Shown here piece after piece: positions 8,080-15,881 of a stretch of 40,057 nt of DNA (position 1 is the stretch's first letter; each line of letters opens with the position of its first letter). A model generated the notes under the pieces. The model saw nothing but the letters and a program-made list of their open reading frames with translations. It had not been told where the DNA came from and made no database searches. This stretch comes from Nostoc sp. KVJ20. GTDB taxonomy: Bacteria; Cyanobacteriota; Cyanobacteriia; Cyanobacteriales; Nostocaceae. The stretch spans positions 2,084 through 42,140 of the forward strand of contig NZ_KV757711.1 in assembly GCF_001712795.1 (NCBI RefSeq), in the 5' to 3' direction. The translations under genes were made by a program, and so were the position numbers.

Positions 8080-8964
8080 CTATAATTTTTGCAATAACTC
8101 CTGAGTTAACTGAAAGAAAGCTTTGGAACCTGCTGATTGGGGAGCATTTAAAACGGCGGGCATAAAACTATCAACAGCCTTAGCAACATTGACATCAACT
8201 GGGATTTGTACTTTACAAATTTTTTCTACACCAAAATCTTCAACAACGCGGTGCATAACTTGTTTATAGTATCTGCCAGTGAGAAGATTAGCGCTGGACA
8301 TACTAAATACAATTCCCAACATTTTTATATCTATCTTGGTTTCATGTCCGTGACTGTCTTTTAATTGGGCAATCCGTCTTTCTAGCAGTTGAATACCTAC
8401 TACAGATAATGGTTCTGGTTTAGCAGGAAGTATGTAGAAATCGCTAGCAGCTAAAGCGCTACGAGTCAATAGATTATAGCCCGGTGCACAATCGAGAAGA
8501 ATAAAATCATATTCTTGACGGACTGGTTTTAAGATGTTGTTAATCAAGACCCTTTCAAACCGATTCCAAATCGTTTCAAAGTCCTGCTCACCCAAAGCAG
8601 TTGCTTGTTTATGAAGCATTTCTGAAACAACGAATTCATCATATAAATCGATATCTCCCGGTAATAAATCTAGTCCTGGAAGATTACAAACTTGGGATTG
8701 GACGATATCTTGAATTGTGAGTTTTGCTTGTGGATCTGGATTGATAACTTGGTCTATCAGATACCTAAATGTCTTGCTTTGTTTACGACGCTTGGCAAAA
8801 TCTAAAGGCGACATCAAGCTGAGTGTGGCGCTAATTTGGCTGTCTAAATCAAGGACAAGCACCCGTTTGCCATGATTTTTAGCTAAACAAGTAGCTAAAT
8901 TGACGGTGAGAGTGGTTTTACCAACGCCACCTTTCATATTTGCAGTAGCAATTACATATCCCAT
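8080..8964 (-). CDS. ParA/Soj-family ATPase
   Basis: This 294-residue protein is a deviant Walker A ATPase of the ParA/MinD superfamily. It carries KGGVGKTT at 11-18, with the signature lysine K11 and catalytic K16, the switch I motif DLDSQ at 39-43, and a Walker B-like FILLDCAPG near 150-158. Such proteins position DNA or protein cargo by ATP-dependent dimerisation on the nucleoid. There is no MinD-type C-terminal amphipathic helix. A GAGGA Shine-Dalgarno sequence lies about 9 nt before the ATG. No parB or parS-like cluster is next to it, so this is an orphan; chromosome segregation, carboxysome-type positioning or plasmid ancestry all remain possible. An inverted repeat at 9020-9043 lies 56 bp upstream of the start and could be an operator. 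Confidence 0.88.
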   Translation of the reverse strand: MGYVIATANMKGGVGKTTLTVNLATCLAKNHGKRVLVLDLDSQISATLSLMSPLDFAKRRKQSKTFRYLIDQVINPDPQAKLTIQDIVQSQVCNLPGLDLLPGDIDLYDEFVVSEMLHKQATALGEQDFETIWNRFERVLINNILKPVRQEYDFILLDCAPGYNLLTRSALAASDFYILPAKPEPLSVVGIQLLERRIAQLKDSHGHETKIDIKMLGIVFSMSSANLLTGRYYKQVMHRVVEDFGVEKICKVQIPVDVNVAKAVDSFMPAVLNAPQSAGSKAFFQLTQELLQKL

Positions 8965-9019
8965 TGATTGAGTCCTCTATTGACGCATTCCCATCTACTG
9001 GTCTGTCGCGGATTGTCCG

Positions 9020-9043
9020 TAGTTTGCGCTAAATCGCAAACTA
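9020..9043. promoter_or_regulatory. Inverted repeat upstream of ParA-type gene
   Basis: TAGTTTGCG, a 6-nt spacer and CGCAAACTA form perfect 9-bp arms. They are nested within looser GTCTGTC (9001-9007) and GACAGAC (9065-9071) arms. Its place just ahead of the ParA-type start fits an operator or a leader hairpin; no regulator is identified. Confidence 0.35.
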
Positions 9044-9292
9044 TGAACCTATCAAATAAAACTTGACAGACTACTAGGTAGCGTACACCCCTCTTGATAT
9101 CTTAAATCTTCCATTAAATTTAATATTTTCGGAAATTCAAAAGAGTGATTTCAGGGATATTGACTCGATTGAGGCAGCAATATGTAGTTGGATCTTTAGC
9201 TGAAATCGTTCTACCAGACTACTTTACCCCATAATGCAGATGTTTGACTTAATGGTGTAACAGCGATCGCTCTCATCAAAGCAATTATAGAG

Positions 9293-9306
9293 GTATTGAC
9301 AAATAC
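9293..9306 (+). promoter_or_regulatory. GTAN8TAC sequence (weak NtcA candidate)
   Basis: GTA-TTGACAAA-TAC lies 160 bp upstream of the 2TM gene. No TAN3T box follows at the expected spacing, so this may be chance. Confidence 0.2.
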
Positions 9307-9466
9307 AGTAGCCCTAAATCAATTGTGAGAAAATAATCAGGTTGTGAATATCACTAAGTATTGGGTGCAAAATGTGGATGCATTTGCTAACTGAATTGAA
9401 CGAAGCCGATCAATAAATTCGTGAAATCAAAGGCGCATTTACACACAAACTTATAAGGTAATTAAA

Positions 9467-9877
9467 ATGACTTACGATTCAGAAGATGTAGAACAAATCC
9501 TTCAAAAAGCACTCACTCGTAAACAGGAAGGTGAATTTTCACGAGAACAGCTTTTAGAAATGGCATCTGAGTTAGGTATTTCTTCTGATATTTTGGAAAC
9601 AACTGAACAAAAGTGGTTGGCTCAACAAGAAGAGAAACGTTTGCGACATACATTTAATACTTTCCGACGCAGAGCCTTTTGGACACACTTGGTTTCCTTC
9701 CTAGCAGTAAATTTATTCCTCATTCTCTTGAATTTAATTACTAGTCCTGGTTATTTTTGGGCTATTTTCCCAGCATTAGGATGGGGTTTAGGACTATTTT
9801 TTCATTGGTGGAGTGTTTTTCAGAGTAAATCAGAGGATTACGAGATCGCCTTTCAGAAATGGCGGGCACAGATTTAA
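9467..9877 (+). CDS. 2TM-domain membrane protein
   Basis: The 136-residue protein has a soluble, charged N-terminal part (1-70). It starts with a helical segment resembling the SHOCT-like EDVEQILQKALTRKQEGEFSREQL pattern. Two membrane helices follow (about 73-92 and 96-115), and the protein ends in a short cytoplasmic tail. This layout matches the 2TM domain family (PF13239), of unknown function, often found at the N-terminus of bacterial kinases or as single proteins. AAGGTAATTAAA before the ATG provides a plausible ribosome binding site. It stands alone between long spacers. Confidence 0.75.
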   Translation: MTYDSEDVEQILQKALTRKQEGEFSREQLLEMASELGISSDILETTEQKWLAQQEEKRLRHTFNTFRRRAFWTHLVSFLAVNLFLILLNLITSPGYFWAIFPALGWGLGLFFHWWSVFQSKSEDYEIAFQKWRAQI

Positions 9878-9951
9878 CTTCTCCCTACTTTGAAAAATAA
9901 AGACACTAAGAGTTGACATACTCACCGAGAAAGAAGGGTCGGTGATTCTGG

Positions 9952-10062
9952 AGTAAGTAATAAGTAATAAGTAATAAGTAATGAGTAAATACCCATTTTT
10001 CATCCACTCATTACTCTTACTCATTACTCATTACTCATTACTCGTTACTCATTACTCATTTA
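9952..10062. repeat. Heptanucleotide STRR array forming a long hairpin
   Basis: The left arm has tandem TAAGTAA units (9952-9989) and the right arm tandem TTACTCA units (10006-10062). The arms are largely complementary, as in GTAATGAGTAA against TTACTCATTAC, with a 16-nt loop. This matches the short tandemly repeated repetitive sequences typical of heterocyst-forming cyanobacteria. TCACCGA words flank the array, with TCACCGA...TCGGTGA at about 9923-9944 and TCACCGA again near 10070. Confidence 0.8.
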
Positions 10063-10082
10063 AAGTCCTGTCACCGATGATA

Positions 10083-10262
10083 AAAAGCCGTCCTCAAAGG
10101 ACGGGGCTTCTCTACGAGACGCTTCGCGAACAGACCCAAGTTTTTGGTGAAGCAGGCAGGGGGAAAGAGGATCAGGGTAAGTAGAGGAGAGGGAAGAGAG
10201 AAAAAGTTTAACTTAACTGTATTAGTATTTAGTTCTCAGTTTTAATTAATACTTTTTCTCTC
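10083..10262. repeat. Palindromic repeat cluster
   Basis: AAGCCGTCCT-CAA-AGGACGGGGCTT (about 10085-10109) is the cyanobacterial AAGCCCCGTCCT hairpin with two bases lost from one arm; I associate it with IS200/IS605-type ends. The repeat word TCTACGAGACGCTTCGCGAA (about 10111-10130) follows. Further on, GAGAGAAAAAGT (10196-10207) pairs with ACTTTTTCTCTC (10251-10262) around an AT-rich loop. No gene is present. Confidence 0.5.
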
Positions 10263-10345
10263 CTACCTCCTGCCTTTTGCCTTTTGATAGGTGTCGGCTT
10301 GACAATACAGCTTTGCACTTCGACGAGTTGGAAGTGATCTTTCAC

Positions 10346-10654
10346 CTATGAATGGGGAAATTTCCGTACTTGATATTCTCCTGAGTCCACAATTGAATAT
10401 GATTCTCTGAGCGCTTGAATGAAGTTGTCTTCAATGGTCTGCAAATGTGCTTGGGGTACAGCTTTCCACTGTTCCAGCGTTGCCCAACGAATGATCAGGA
10501 TAACTTCTGTGTAGTCATTGGGGCTGATCCAAACCTCTTTACCGAGAAATCCTGGATACTCAGCCAGCGCTGTTGTCCAAATTTGTGCGTCCTTCTGGAT
10601 AAAATATTCCCGTAAATCCGAGGCAACCTTAAACTTGAGAAGTTCTATAAACAC
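10346..10654 (-). CDS. TIGR03792-type small protein, dimeric alpha/beta-barrel fold
   Basis: This 102-residue protein resembles the cyanobacterial TIGR03792 family, which is related to antibiotic-biosynthesis-monooxygenase (ABM) ferredoxin-like folds. The pattern EVWISPNDYTEVILIIRWATLEQWKAV matches the central strand-helix part of ABM domains, where a W or H often lines the cavity. Length is normal for the family. The start is GTG, chosen because AAAGGA lies immediately upstream (minus strand) and the hydrophobic strand MFIELLKFKV begins there. Substrate and role are unknown; there is no operon partner. Confidence 0.7.
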   Translation of the reverse strand: MFIELLKFKVASDLREYFIQKDAQIWTTALAEYPGFLGKEVWISPNDYTEVILIIRWATLEQWKAVPQAHLQTIEDNFIQALRESYSIVDSGEYQVRKFPHS

Positions 10655-10786
10655 GTCCTTTGAACCCTGTGTTTCTTAATTTGCCAAAATAGAGATGTAG
10701 GCTAGAGTAACTACGCTTTAAGCATAGCTTGATTGCCTAAACTCAGGAGCAAGGGTTGGCTGGTTAATAAGTAAGAGGAAGGGAAT

Positions 10787-11110
10787 ATGGACAACAACAA
10801 TTGGTTGCAACAGCTAATGATGGTGGGTCTTGGCACAACGTCTTTAGTAGCAGAAAAACTGCGGCAAGTCAGCGATGATTTAGTTAAAGACGGTAAACTC
10901 AATCCTGAGCAAGCCAAGGCGGTAATGGATGATATTGCCCAGCAGTTAAAGTCTGAACAGGGAAACTGGGATGTCCAAATGCAGCGGCAAATGCGAAATA
11001 TGATGCAGGATTTGGGGGTGGCTCGCCAGTCAGAGGTGGACGAATTAAGGGGTAGAATTGACCGTTTAGAGCGGCAAGTGCGCGATTTAGAAAATAAGCT
11101 TTGGCGTTAA
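10787..11110 (+). CDS. Phasin-like coiled-coil protein
   Basis: This 107-residue protein consists of an N-terminal hydrophobic-amphipathic helix (about 6-25), a helix rich in D, K and Q (about 25-70), and a C-terminal coiled coil with a clear heptad pattern (ELRGRIDRLERQVRDLENKLW, about 85-106). It fits the poly(3-hydroxyalkanoate) granule/phasin-like (PhaF-type, COG3937) proteins common in cyanobacteria. A purine-rich AAGAGGAAGGGA precedes the ATG. A granule-binding role is only a family-based guess, since no PHA synthase gene is in the window. Confidence 0.65.
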   Translation: MDNNNWLQQLMMVGLGTTSLVAEKLRQVSDDLVKDGKLNPEQAKAVMDDIAQQLKSEQGNWDVQMQRQMRNMMQDLGVARQSEVDELRGRIDRLERQVRDLENKLWR

Positions 11111-11188
11111 AATACCCTTTCTGATTTAAACTAAATGTGTCCTGTTGGTAATCTTTTTGCCAGGATACTTAAGTAAGGAGAACTGATT

Positions 11189-11710
11189 TTGAAACCAATT
11201 TTCCTCAGCGTGGCGTTCATGCTGGTGTGTGTTGTGCTGTTGATTGTGGGGCAAGTAGGCAGTAAACAGAATACTGCCATTGCTGCCGAATTAACTCAAA
11301 CACCGTCAGCGCCCACAACTGTAACTGAAAACAATATCTTAATTGCGAGTAACACTATGTCTGATGCGAATGCCGTAACCACTCCTTCTGGATTGAAGTA
11401 TGTTGAGTTAAAAGAGGGGACTGGAGCGACTCCTCAACCTGGACAAACGGTTGAAGTTCACTATGTTGGCACTTTAGAAGATGGTACTCAGTTTGATAGT
11501 TCACGCGATCGCGGCCAACCCTTCAGCTTTAAAATCGGCATTGGACAGGTAATCAAAGGTTGGGATGAAGGACTTAGCACTATGAAAGTAGGCGGTCGTC
11601 GCAATTTAATCATCCCCTCTGAGTTAGGTTATGGCGCTCGTGGTGCTGGTGGCGTGATTCCTCCCAACGCAACTCTGCTGTTTGACGTGGAATTGCTAGG
11701 AGTTAAGTAA
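11189..11710 (+). CDS. Exported FKBP-type peptidyl-prolyl isomerase
   Basis: The 173-residue protein has a hydrophobic signal or anchor segment (about 5-24, FLSVAFMLVCVVLLIVGQVG), a variable linker to about residue 60, and a complete FKBP domain (about 68-173). The domain carries the family signatures VEVHYVGTLEDGTQFDSSRDRG, FKIGIGQVIKGWDEGLSTMKVGGRR and GYGARGAGGVIPPNATLLFDVELL. Active-site aromatics and the D of the FDSS strand are kept. It should catalyse proline isomerisation in the periplasm or thylakoid lumen. The start is TTG, supported by AAGGAG 8 nt upstream; the next ATG would remove the signal segment's start. It is 78 bp after the phasin-like gene, so co-transcription is possible. 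Confidence 0.9.
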   Translation: MKPIFLSVAFMLVCVVLLIVGQVGSKQNTAIAAELTQTPSAPTTVTENNILIASNTMSDANAVTTPSGLKYVELKEGTGATPQPGQTVEVHYVGTLEDGTQFDSSRDRGQPFSFKIGIGQVIKGWDEGLSTMKVGGRRNLIIPSELGYGARGAGGVIPPNATLLFDVELLGVK

Positions 11711-11851
11711 AAATTGGGTATGGGGAATGAGGAAGAGGACACGGGGACACAGAGATAGTATTTGATCGTTTATTTGCCTCGCTGCGTCTCTTCCTCACCT
11801 TGTCTCTACTATCTCCCTCATCTCTCCCATTCCCAATGCCCAATGCCCAAT

Positions 11852-14800
11852 TCAAATTTTTAAATTTTGAAACTTTGTAAACTGTGGATTGAACAAAAGT
11901 TTTGCAGTACCCGTAGGCCCGTTGCGGTGTTTAGCTATAATTACTTCTGCAATGCCGCGATCGGGAGTATCGGGAGAGTAATATTCATCGCGATATAACA
12001 TTATTACTAAGTCGGCATCTTGTTCAATGGAATTGTGAACAATAATATTATTTGCAACAAAATTATGCAAACCAGGAACGGTGAGGTCAAACACTTCTTC
12101 CTCGCCGCTATATTCAATTGAAACTATTTCATCCCAATAAACATCACTTTTGGCAAGAGTAACCAGTTTAGACGATTGAACAATGTTGCCAACTTTTAGA
12201 GCTTCTTCTCGACTTAAATTTACTTTGTAAAGAGTAGAGCCACAATACGAAACTCCATAAGTCATAGTTTGCTTACCAGGACTGGGGAGATGTCTGGGTA
12301 AACATAGATGTTGTTTAGGAGTTAATTCATCAAGTCTTTTCCAGCCATCAATTGTTAAAAATTTGTGATTACCTGTGGCACGGATTTTCTGGCCCAATCT
12401 AGTTGTTAAAGTAAACAGAGGCTTTACACCAGTGGAAAAAGCATTGCTAACAATTGCTTTTTCTAGCTGCATTGTAGCTTCGTTCAATGCCCAAACTGCA
12501 AAACCAGATTTATCTACTAATTCCTTAATTGGCACTTGCAGTCCGCTATCTGCTAATGTCACCAGACTATCGCCTGCTAAACAACCGGATTCTCTCAAAT
12601 CAGATAACATCGGGCGCTTGTTTGTGCGTGCTTCAACCCCTCGACTCAACTGAGACAAAGCAATAACTGGTACAGATAATTCCCGCGCTAAACCTTTGAG
12701 TTGACGAGTAATTTTTGATAATTCTTGAACTCGATTATCGCCTGCTCCTTCCATCAATTGCAGATAATCTATTACAATTAATCCTAATTCAGTTCCAACT
12801 TCTGCTTGTAATCTTCTTGCCTGACTACGCATTTGTGTAACTGTAATATTCGGCGTATCATCAATATAAATTGGCATCTCTGAAAGGATACCAATAGCAC
12901 GGCTTAAAGGTTCCCACTGTGTTTGACTCAGGCGGCCAGTCCGCAGATAACTACTTTCAATTTGTGCTTCGCTAGCTAATAGCCGTTGCGTCAATTGCTC
13001 TTTTGACATTTCCAAGCTGAAAACGGCAACTGGTAATTTATAAGAAGCGGCGATATTATGAGCAAGGTTTAAGCAAAATGCTGTATTGTGAACACAAATA
13101 TCATTGGCAACAAAATTGTGTGTTTCTGGAATTGTTAAGTCATAAACTTGCTTGTTCCCCATCGGCTCAATTGCAACTATTTCATCCCAATAAATATCAC
13201 TAGTTGCTAACTGTTGAAGTGGTAAATTATCTAAAGCTGTGGCTAGTATCCAAAGTCTTTCCCGCCTTAAAGCACGTTTACCAACATGCATATTTGTATA
13301 GCCTTGAATACCAGACCGTCTGGCTAAACTACTCCAAGTTTCATTACCTTTTGCTGCTGCTATTTGTTCCCAAATCTCTACAGGTATCAAATCACGATTA
13401 GTTTGATATCTTTTTTGAGATATTGCTGCTGCAACTTTTGCTATTGCTTCTTCTTTACTGAAGATACCTATTTCTGCGATAAAGGTTTTGATAGATAAGG
13501 CATCGGTAATATCTAATTGCCATGCTGGTCTGCGGGTGTTTTTATACTTAACAGACCGTTTTTTGAGAGATGCAATAATGCCAAATCTTAATAAAAGATG
13601 TTGAATTTGTCTTGCTAGTTTTTCGCTGACTGTTGCATAGCCTAACTGTGATTGACCGCTAGTAAGTAGTGCAGCCCATCCATCAGTAGCAAAGAGACGA
13701 TTAAGAAATAAGGCTATTTGCGATCGCTCTAATTTAAAAATGATGTTTGGTATAGTTTTAGAATGAGCACCTTTGCCCCATAAACCTAATTCTTCTAACC
13801 AAAGCGTTAGCGAATTCTTCCGAGATTTGCTCATGCAGGTAAATCCATGAGATACAAACTCTTCTGACTCTAATTGTAAAACTTCAGACAATAGCTCAAA
13901 AGTTTCTAAATTTGGTACACACTCTCCTTGCTTCCAAGCGCAAAGTAAAGTGGGACTGACTCCAACTAACTGACTTATTTCTTTTCCTGTCAATGACTGT
14001 GATTGCATCGCTAGTTTAAAACTTTCGGCAAAAATCTGTCTTTGAATAGCAATAAATTCCAAATCCCCACGTACACAAAGTGTTGGTGTGCGTGTACCTT
14101 GAGAATTTTCCCACCGAATTTTTAAACCAACAAAATCAGCAACTGCTTGAGAAAACTCTGCTTGCAATAACGGATTACTATTTGTAAATCGTGGAGTGCA
14201 GTTAGTTAAGCCACCATCGCCAATTAAGTATGCTAATAACTTTACTTCGCACTCACGGATGGTTTCTGTACCAAATACATTTATTTTTCGCGGAACAGCA
14301 ATCTTATCACCAACTGTCAGCTTTTCTAGTTTTTGCCAGCCTTTAATAGTCAAATACGGATGGGTAATTGTAGTTTCAATAGACCTACCTAAGCGAGTTG
14401 TTACCCGAAAAACTGGTTTGATACCATCATCTACAAATGCACAGGGTTGAGTAAAGGTAAATTTCCAGTCATTATTTAACGTCAATAATGAGCCACTTGT
14501 GTTGAGCGGAGTCGAAACATGACGTTGTTTATATAATTCTTCAATTGTGGTAATTGTTCCATCTGCCAAAACTATTTCTGAATCATAGCTGAGGCATTTA
14601 CCCATTGATGGCCTGCCAGCGACAATAATCAAATCAGAACGTTGAAAGCCGCTGGTCATGGCATCTAAATCGTAAAATCCGCAGGGAATCCCAGGTAAGG
14701 CAATACCTTGATTTCTATCTTCAATATCCTGGAAATTATTAATTAGAGTATCAGAAATATGAACTAAACCCGATTGGGGACGTTCTTGAGTAACGCCGAA

Positions 14801-15277
14801 TACTTTCTGTTCTGCCTGATCTAAAACAGTTGGTAACTCGGTTTCTGTCTCGTAACCCAAATGTACAATTTCATTGCCAGCTTTAATTAACTGTCGCCGC
14901 AGGTATTTTTCCATCACCAACCCTGCTAAGGCGTCGATGTTAACGGCTGACACTGTGCGGTCTACCAGAGTTGCTAATTTATTTCTGCCACCAATGCGGG
15001 CAAGAATTTCATGGTCAGTCAGCCAACTGGTGACTGAGAGTAAGTCTGTGGGTTTACCTTGAGCGTGCAGCCTCACAGCTGCTTGATAAATGTCTTTGTG
15101 GGCGCTAATGTAAAAAGCTTCGGGAAGGAGGCGATCGCTAACTCGACTAATCGCTTCTGGATCTAGCAAAATACCCCCCAAAATCGCTTCTTCCGCCTCA
15201 ATATTTTGGGGGGGGAGGCGTAGTTTACCGCCGTAGGCATCGCTACCATCGCCTTTAAAACTCAGTTCTTCAGCCAT
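11852..15277 (-). CDS. dnaB: Replicative DNA helicase DnaB with two inteins
   Basis: The 1141-residue precursor contains a 453-residue helicase interrupted by two inteins. The N-terminal domain (1-about 170) starts with the typical LRLPPQNIEAEEAILGGILLD. The RecA-like motor begins after it. Intein 1 (residues 228-731) splits the Walker A motif GRPSMGK|T, and intein 2 (899-1082) splits SDLRESG|SIEQDADLVIMLYRDEYY. Both insertion points are known DnaB intein sites. After double splicing the protein has normal length. It unwinds DNA at the replication fork. It follows rplI on the same strand with a 145-bp gap, an order conserved in many bacteria. The protein cannot hydrolyse ATP until intein 1 is removed, since the P-loop is interrupted. 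Confidence 0.97.
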   Translation of the reverse strand: MAEELSFKGDGSDAYGGKLRLPPQNIEAEEAILGGILLDPEAISRVSDRLLPEAFYISAHKDIYQAAVRLHAQGKPTDLLSVTSWLTDHEILARIGGRNKLATLVDRTVSAVNIDALAGLVMEKYLRRQLIKAGNEIVHLGYETETELPTVLDQAEQKVFGVTQERPQSGLVHISDTLINNFQDIEDRNQGIALPGIPCGFYDLDAMTSGFQRSDLIIVAGRPSMGKCLSYDSEIVLADGTITTIEELYKQRHVSTPLNTSGSLLTLNNDWKFTFTQPCAFVDDGIKPVFRVTTRLGRSIETTITHPYLTIKGWQKLEKLTVGDKIAVPRKINVFGTETIRECEVKLLAYLIGDGGLTNCTPRFTNSNPLLQAEFSQAVADFVGLKIRWENSQGTRTPTLCVRGDLEFIAIQRQIFAESFKLAMQSQSLTGKEISQLVGVSPTLLCAWKQGECVPNLETFELLSEVLQLESEEFVSHGFTCMSKSRKNSLTLWLEELGLWGKGAHSKTIPNIIFKLERSQIALFLNRLFATDGWAALLTSGQSQLGYATVSEKLARQIQHLLLRFGIIASLKKRSVKYKNTRRPAWQLDITDALSIKTFIAEIGIFSKEEAIAKVAAAISQKRYQTNRDLIPVEIWEQIAAAKGNETWSSLARRSGIQGYTNMHVGKRALRRERLWILATALDNLPLQQLATSDIYWDEIVAIEPMGNKQVYDLTIPETHNFVANDICVHNTAFCLNLAHNIAASYKLPVAVFSLEMSKEQLTQRLLASEAQIESSYLRTGRLSQTQWEPLSRAIGILSEMPIYIDDTPNITVTQMRSQARRLQAEVGTELGLIVIDYLQLMEGAGDNRVQELSKITRQLKGLARELSVPVIALSQLSRGVEARTNKRPMLSDLRESGCLAGDSLVTLADSGLQVPIKELVDKSGFAVWALNEATMQLEKAIVSNAFSTGVKPLFTLTTRLGQKIRATGNHKFLTIDGWKRLDELTPKQHLCLPRHLPSPGKQTMTYGVSYCGSTLYKVNLSREEALKVGNIVQSSKLVTLAKSDVYWDEIVSIEYSGEEEVFDLTVPGLHNFVANNIIVHNSIEQDADLVIMLYRDEYYSPDTPDRGIAEVIIAKHRNGPTGTAKLLFNPQFTKFQNLKI
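12032..12583 (-). other. Intein 2 of DnaB (184 aa mini-intein)
   Basis: The junctions are RESG|C and VHN|S. Splicing blocks are complete: CLAGDSLVTLADSG, ATGNHKFLTIDGWKRL and VFDLTVPGLHNFVANNIIVHN. No LAGLIDADG motif remains. The linker between the two halves of the splicing domain is about 45 residues longer than in the smallest DnaB mini-inteins (about 140 aa), which may be an endonuclease remnant. The insertion point is the same as in Synechocystis and Nostoc punctiforme DnaB. Confidence 0.92.
13085..14596 (-). other. Intein 1 of DnaB (504 aa) with LAGLIDADG endonuclease and HTH
   Basis: The splice junctions are GRPSMGK|C at the N-side and VHN|T at the C-side. The intein starts with Cys (CLSYDSEIVLADG, block A), has a block B-like TTITHPYLTIKGW, and ends HNFVANDICVHN. 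The homing endonuclease carries two dodecapeptide motifs, LLAYLIGDGG and LFLNRLFATDGW. Between them lies an extra helix-turn-helix-like segment (TGKEISQLVGVSPTLLCAWK). A second HTH-like stretch (TWSSLARRSG) follows after the second dodecapeptide. The endonuclease acidic residues are present, so the intein could still be mobile. Junctions are derived from the extein consensus. Confidence 0.93.
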
Positions 15278-15301
15278 AAACGATTTTAGTTTTGAGATTT
15301 T

Positions 15302-15357
15302 GCTAGAGACGCGACTAATCGCGTCTGTTTGCTAGAGACGCGATTAATCGCGTCTGT
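15302..15357. repeat. Tandem pair of palindromes between rplI and dnaB
   Basis: Two 27-bp copies of GCTAGAGACGCGA[C/T]TAATCGCGTCTGT occur 29 bp apart. The second contains the perfect 20-bp palindrome AGACGCGATTAATCGCGTCT (15336-15355); the first has one substitution in its centre. It resembles dispersed palindromes of Nostoc-type genomes and would form stable hairpins in an rplI-dnaB transcript. Confidence 0.75.
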
Positions 15358-15422
15358 ACAAGAGTTAAAGGTTATTTACTTTTACTTCCCTTGCTTCCTC
15401 ATCCCTGCGTTCCCCTCTTGAG

Positions 15423-15881
15423 TTAACTAGCGACGACTTGAATATCGACTTGTGCCGCTACTTCAGAATGCAGTTTGATTTCGGCTTGATAAGTACCAAG
15501 GTGGTTAATATCGGGAATGGTAATGCCACGCCGATCGACTTCTTGACCGGTAGCTGCCTTAATTGCATCTACAACATCTTGGGTGGTGATAGTACCGAAA
15601 ATTGCTTCGTTTTCACCAACTGGCTTGGCAATTGTCAAGCTGCCAACTTTTTCTAAAGATTCTTTTTGCTCAAGAGCTTGTTGTCTGAGTTCTAATTGCC
15701 GTTGACGCTCTTGCTCACGACGGCGTTCTACTTGCTTGAGAATACCAGGAGTGGCATTGGTTGCCAATTTTTGGGGAATCAGATAATTACGAGCGTAGCC
15801 AGGAGCTACTTCCACTAAGTCGCCAGATTTCCCCAGCTTGCTGATATCCTGATTTAAAACTAACTGTACGCGTTTCGCCAT
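15423..15881 (-). CDS. rplI: 50S ribosomal protein L9
   Basis: This 152-residue protein aligns with L9 over its full length. The N-terminal rRNA-binding domain (VQLVLNQDISKLGKSGDLVEVAPGYARNYLIPQKLA) is followed by the long connecting helix (about 45-80, rich in R, Q and E) and the C-terminal domain (GENEAIFGTITTQDVVDAI onwards). It binds 23S rRNA near the L1 stalk. AGGAAA precedes the ATG at suitable distance. It is the first gene of a probable rplI-dnaB unit, separated from dnaB by the palindrome pair. Confidence 0.97.
   Translation of the reverse strand: MAKRVQLVLNQDISKLGKSGDLVEVAPGYARNYLIPQKLATNATPGILKQVERRREQERQRQLELRQQALEQKESLEKVGSLTIAKPVGENEAIFGTITTQDVVDAIKAATGQEVDRRGITIPDINHLGTYQAEIKLHSEVAAQVDIQVVAS

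Larger units (their letters stand above)
8965..9466. other. Divergent spacer, about 500 bp, no gene seen
   Basis: This holds the upstream regions of the minus-strand ParA-type gene and the plus-strand 2TM gene. It contains an inverted repeat (9020-9043), a HIP1 octamer near 9263 and a GTAN8TAC sequence at 9293-9306. I see no coding potential. Confidence 0.6.

Noticed and set aside
8080..8964. Possibility that the ParA-type gene is part of an integrated plasmid partition module
   Set aside because: There is no parB, replication gene, iteron array or integrase nearby; kept only as an orphan ParA.
9830..10184. Two open frames across the heptamer repeats
   Set aside because: Peptides consist of repeat-derived strings such as LLITYYLLLITY; not genes.
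11711..11851. Possible terminator between the FKBP and dnaB genes
   Set aside because: The sequence is repetitive (GGGGAATGAGG and ATGCCCAATGCCC words) but no stable stem with a T-run is visible.
12375..14450. Several plus-strand open frames opposite the dnaB inteins
   Set aside because: They lie antisense to a certain coding sequence and show no family character.
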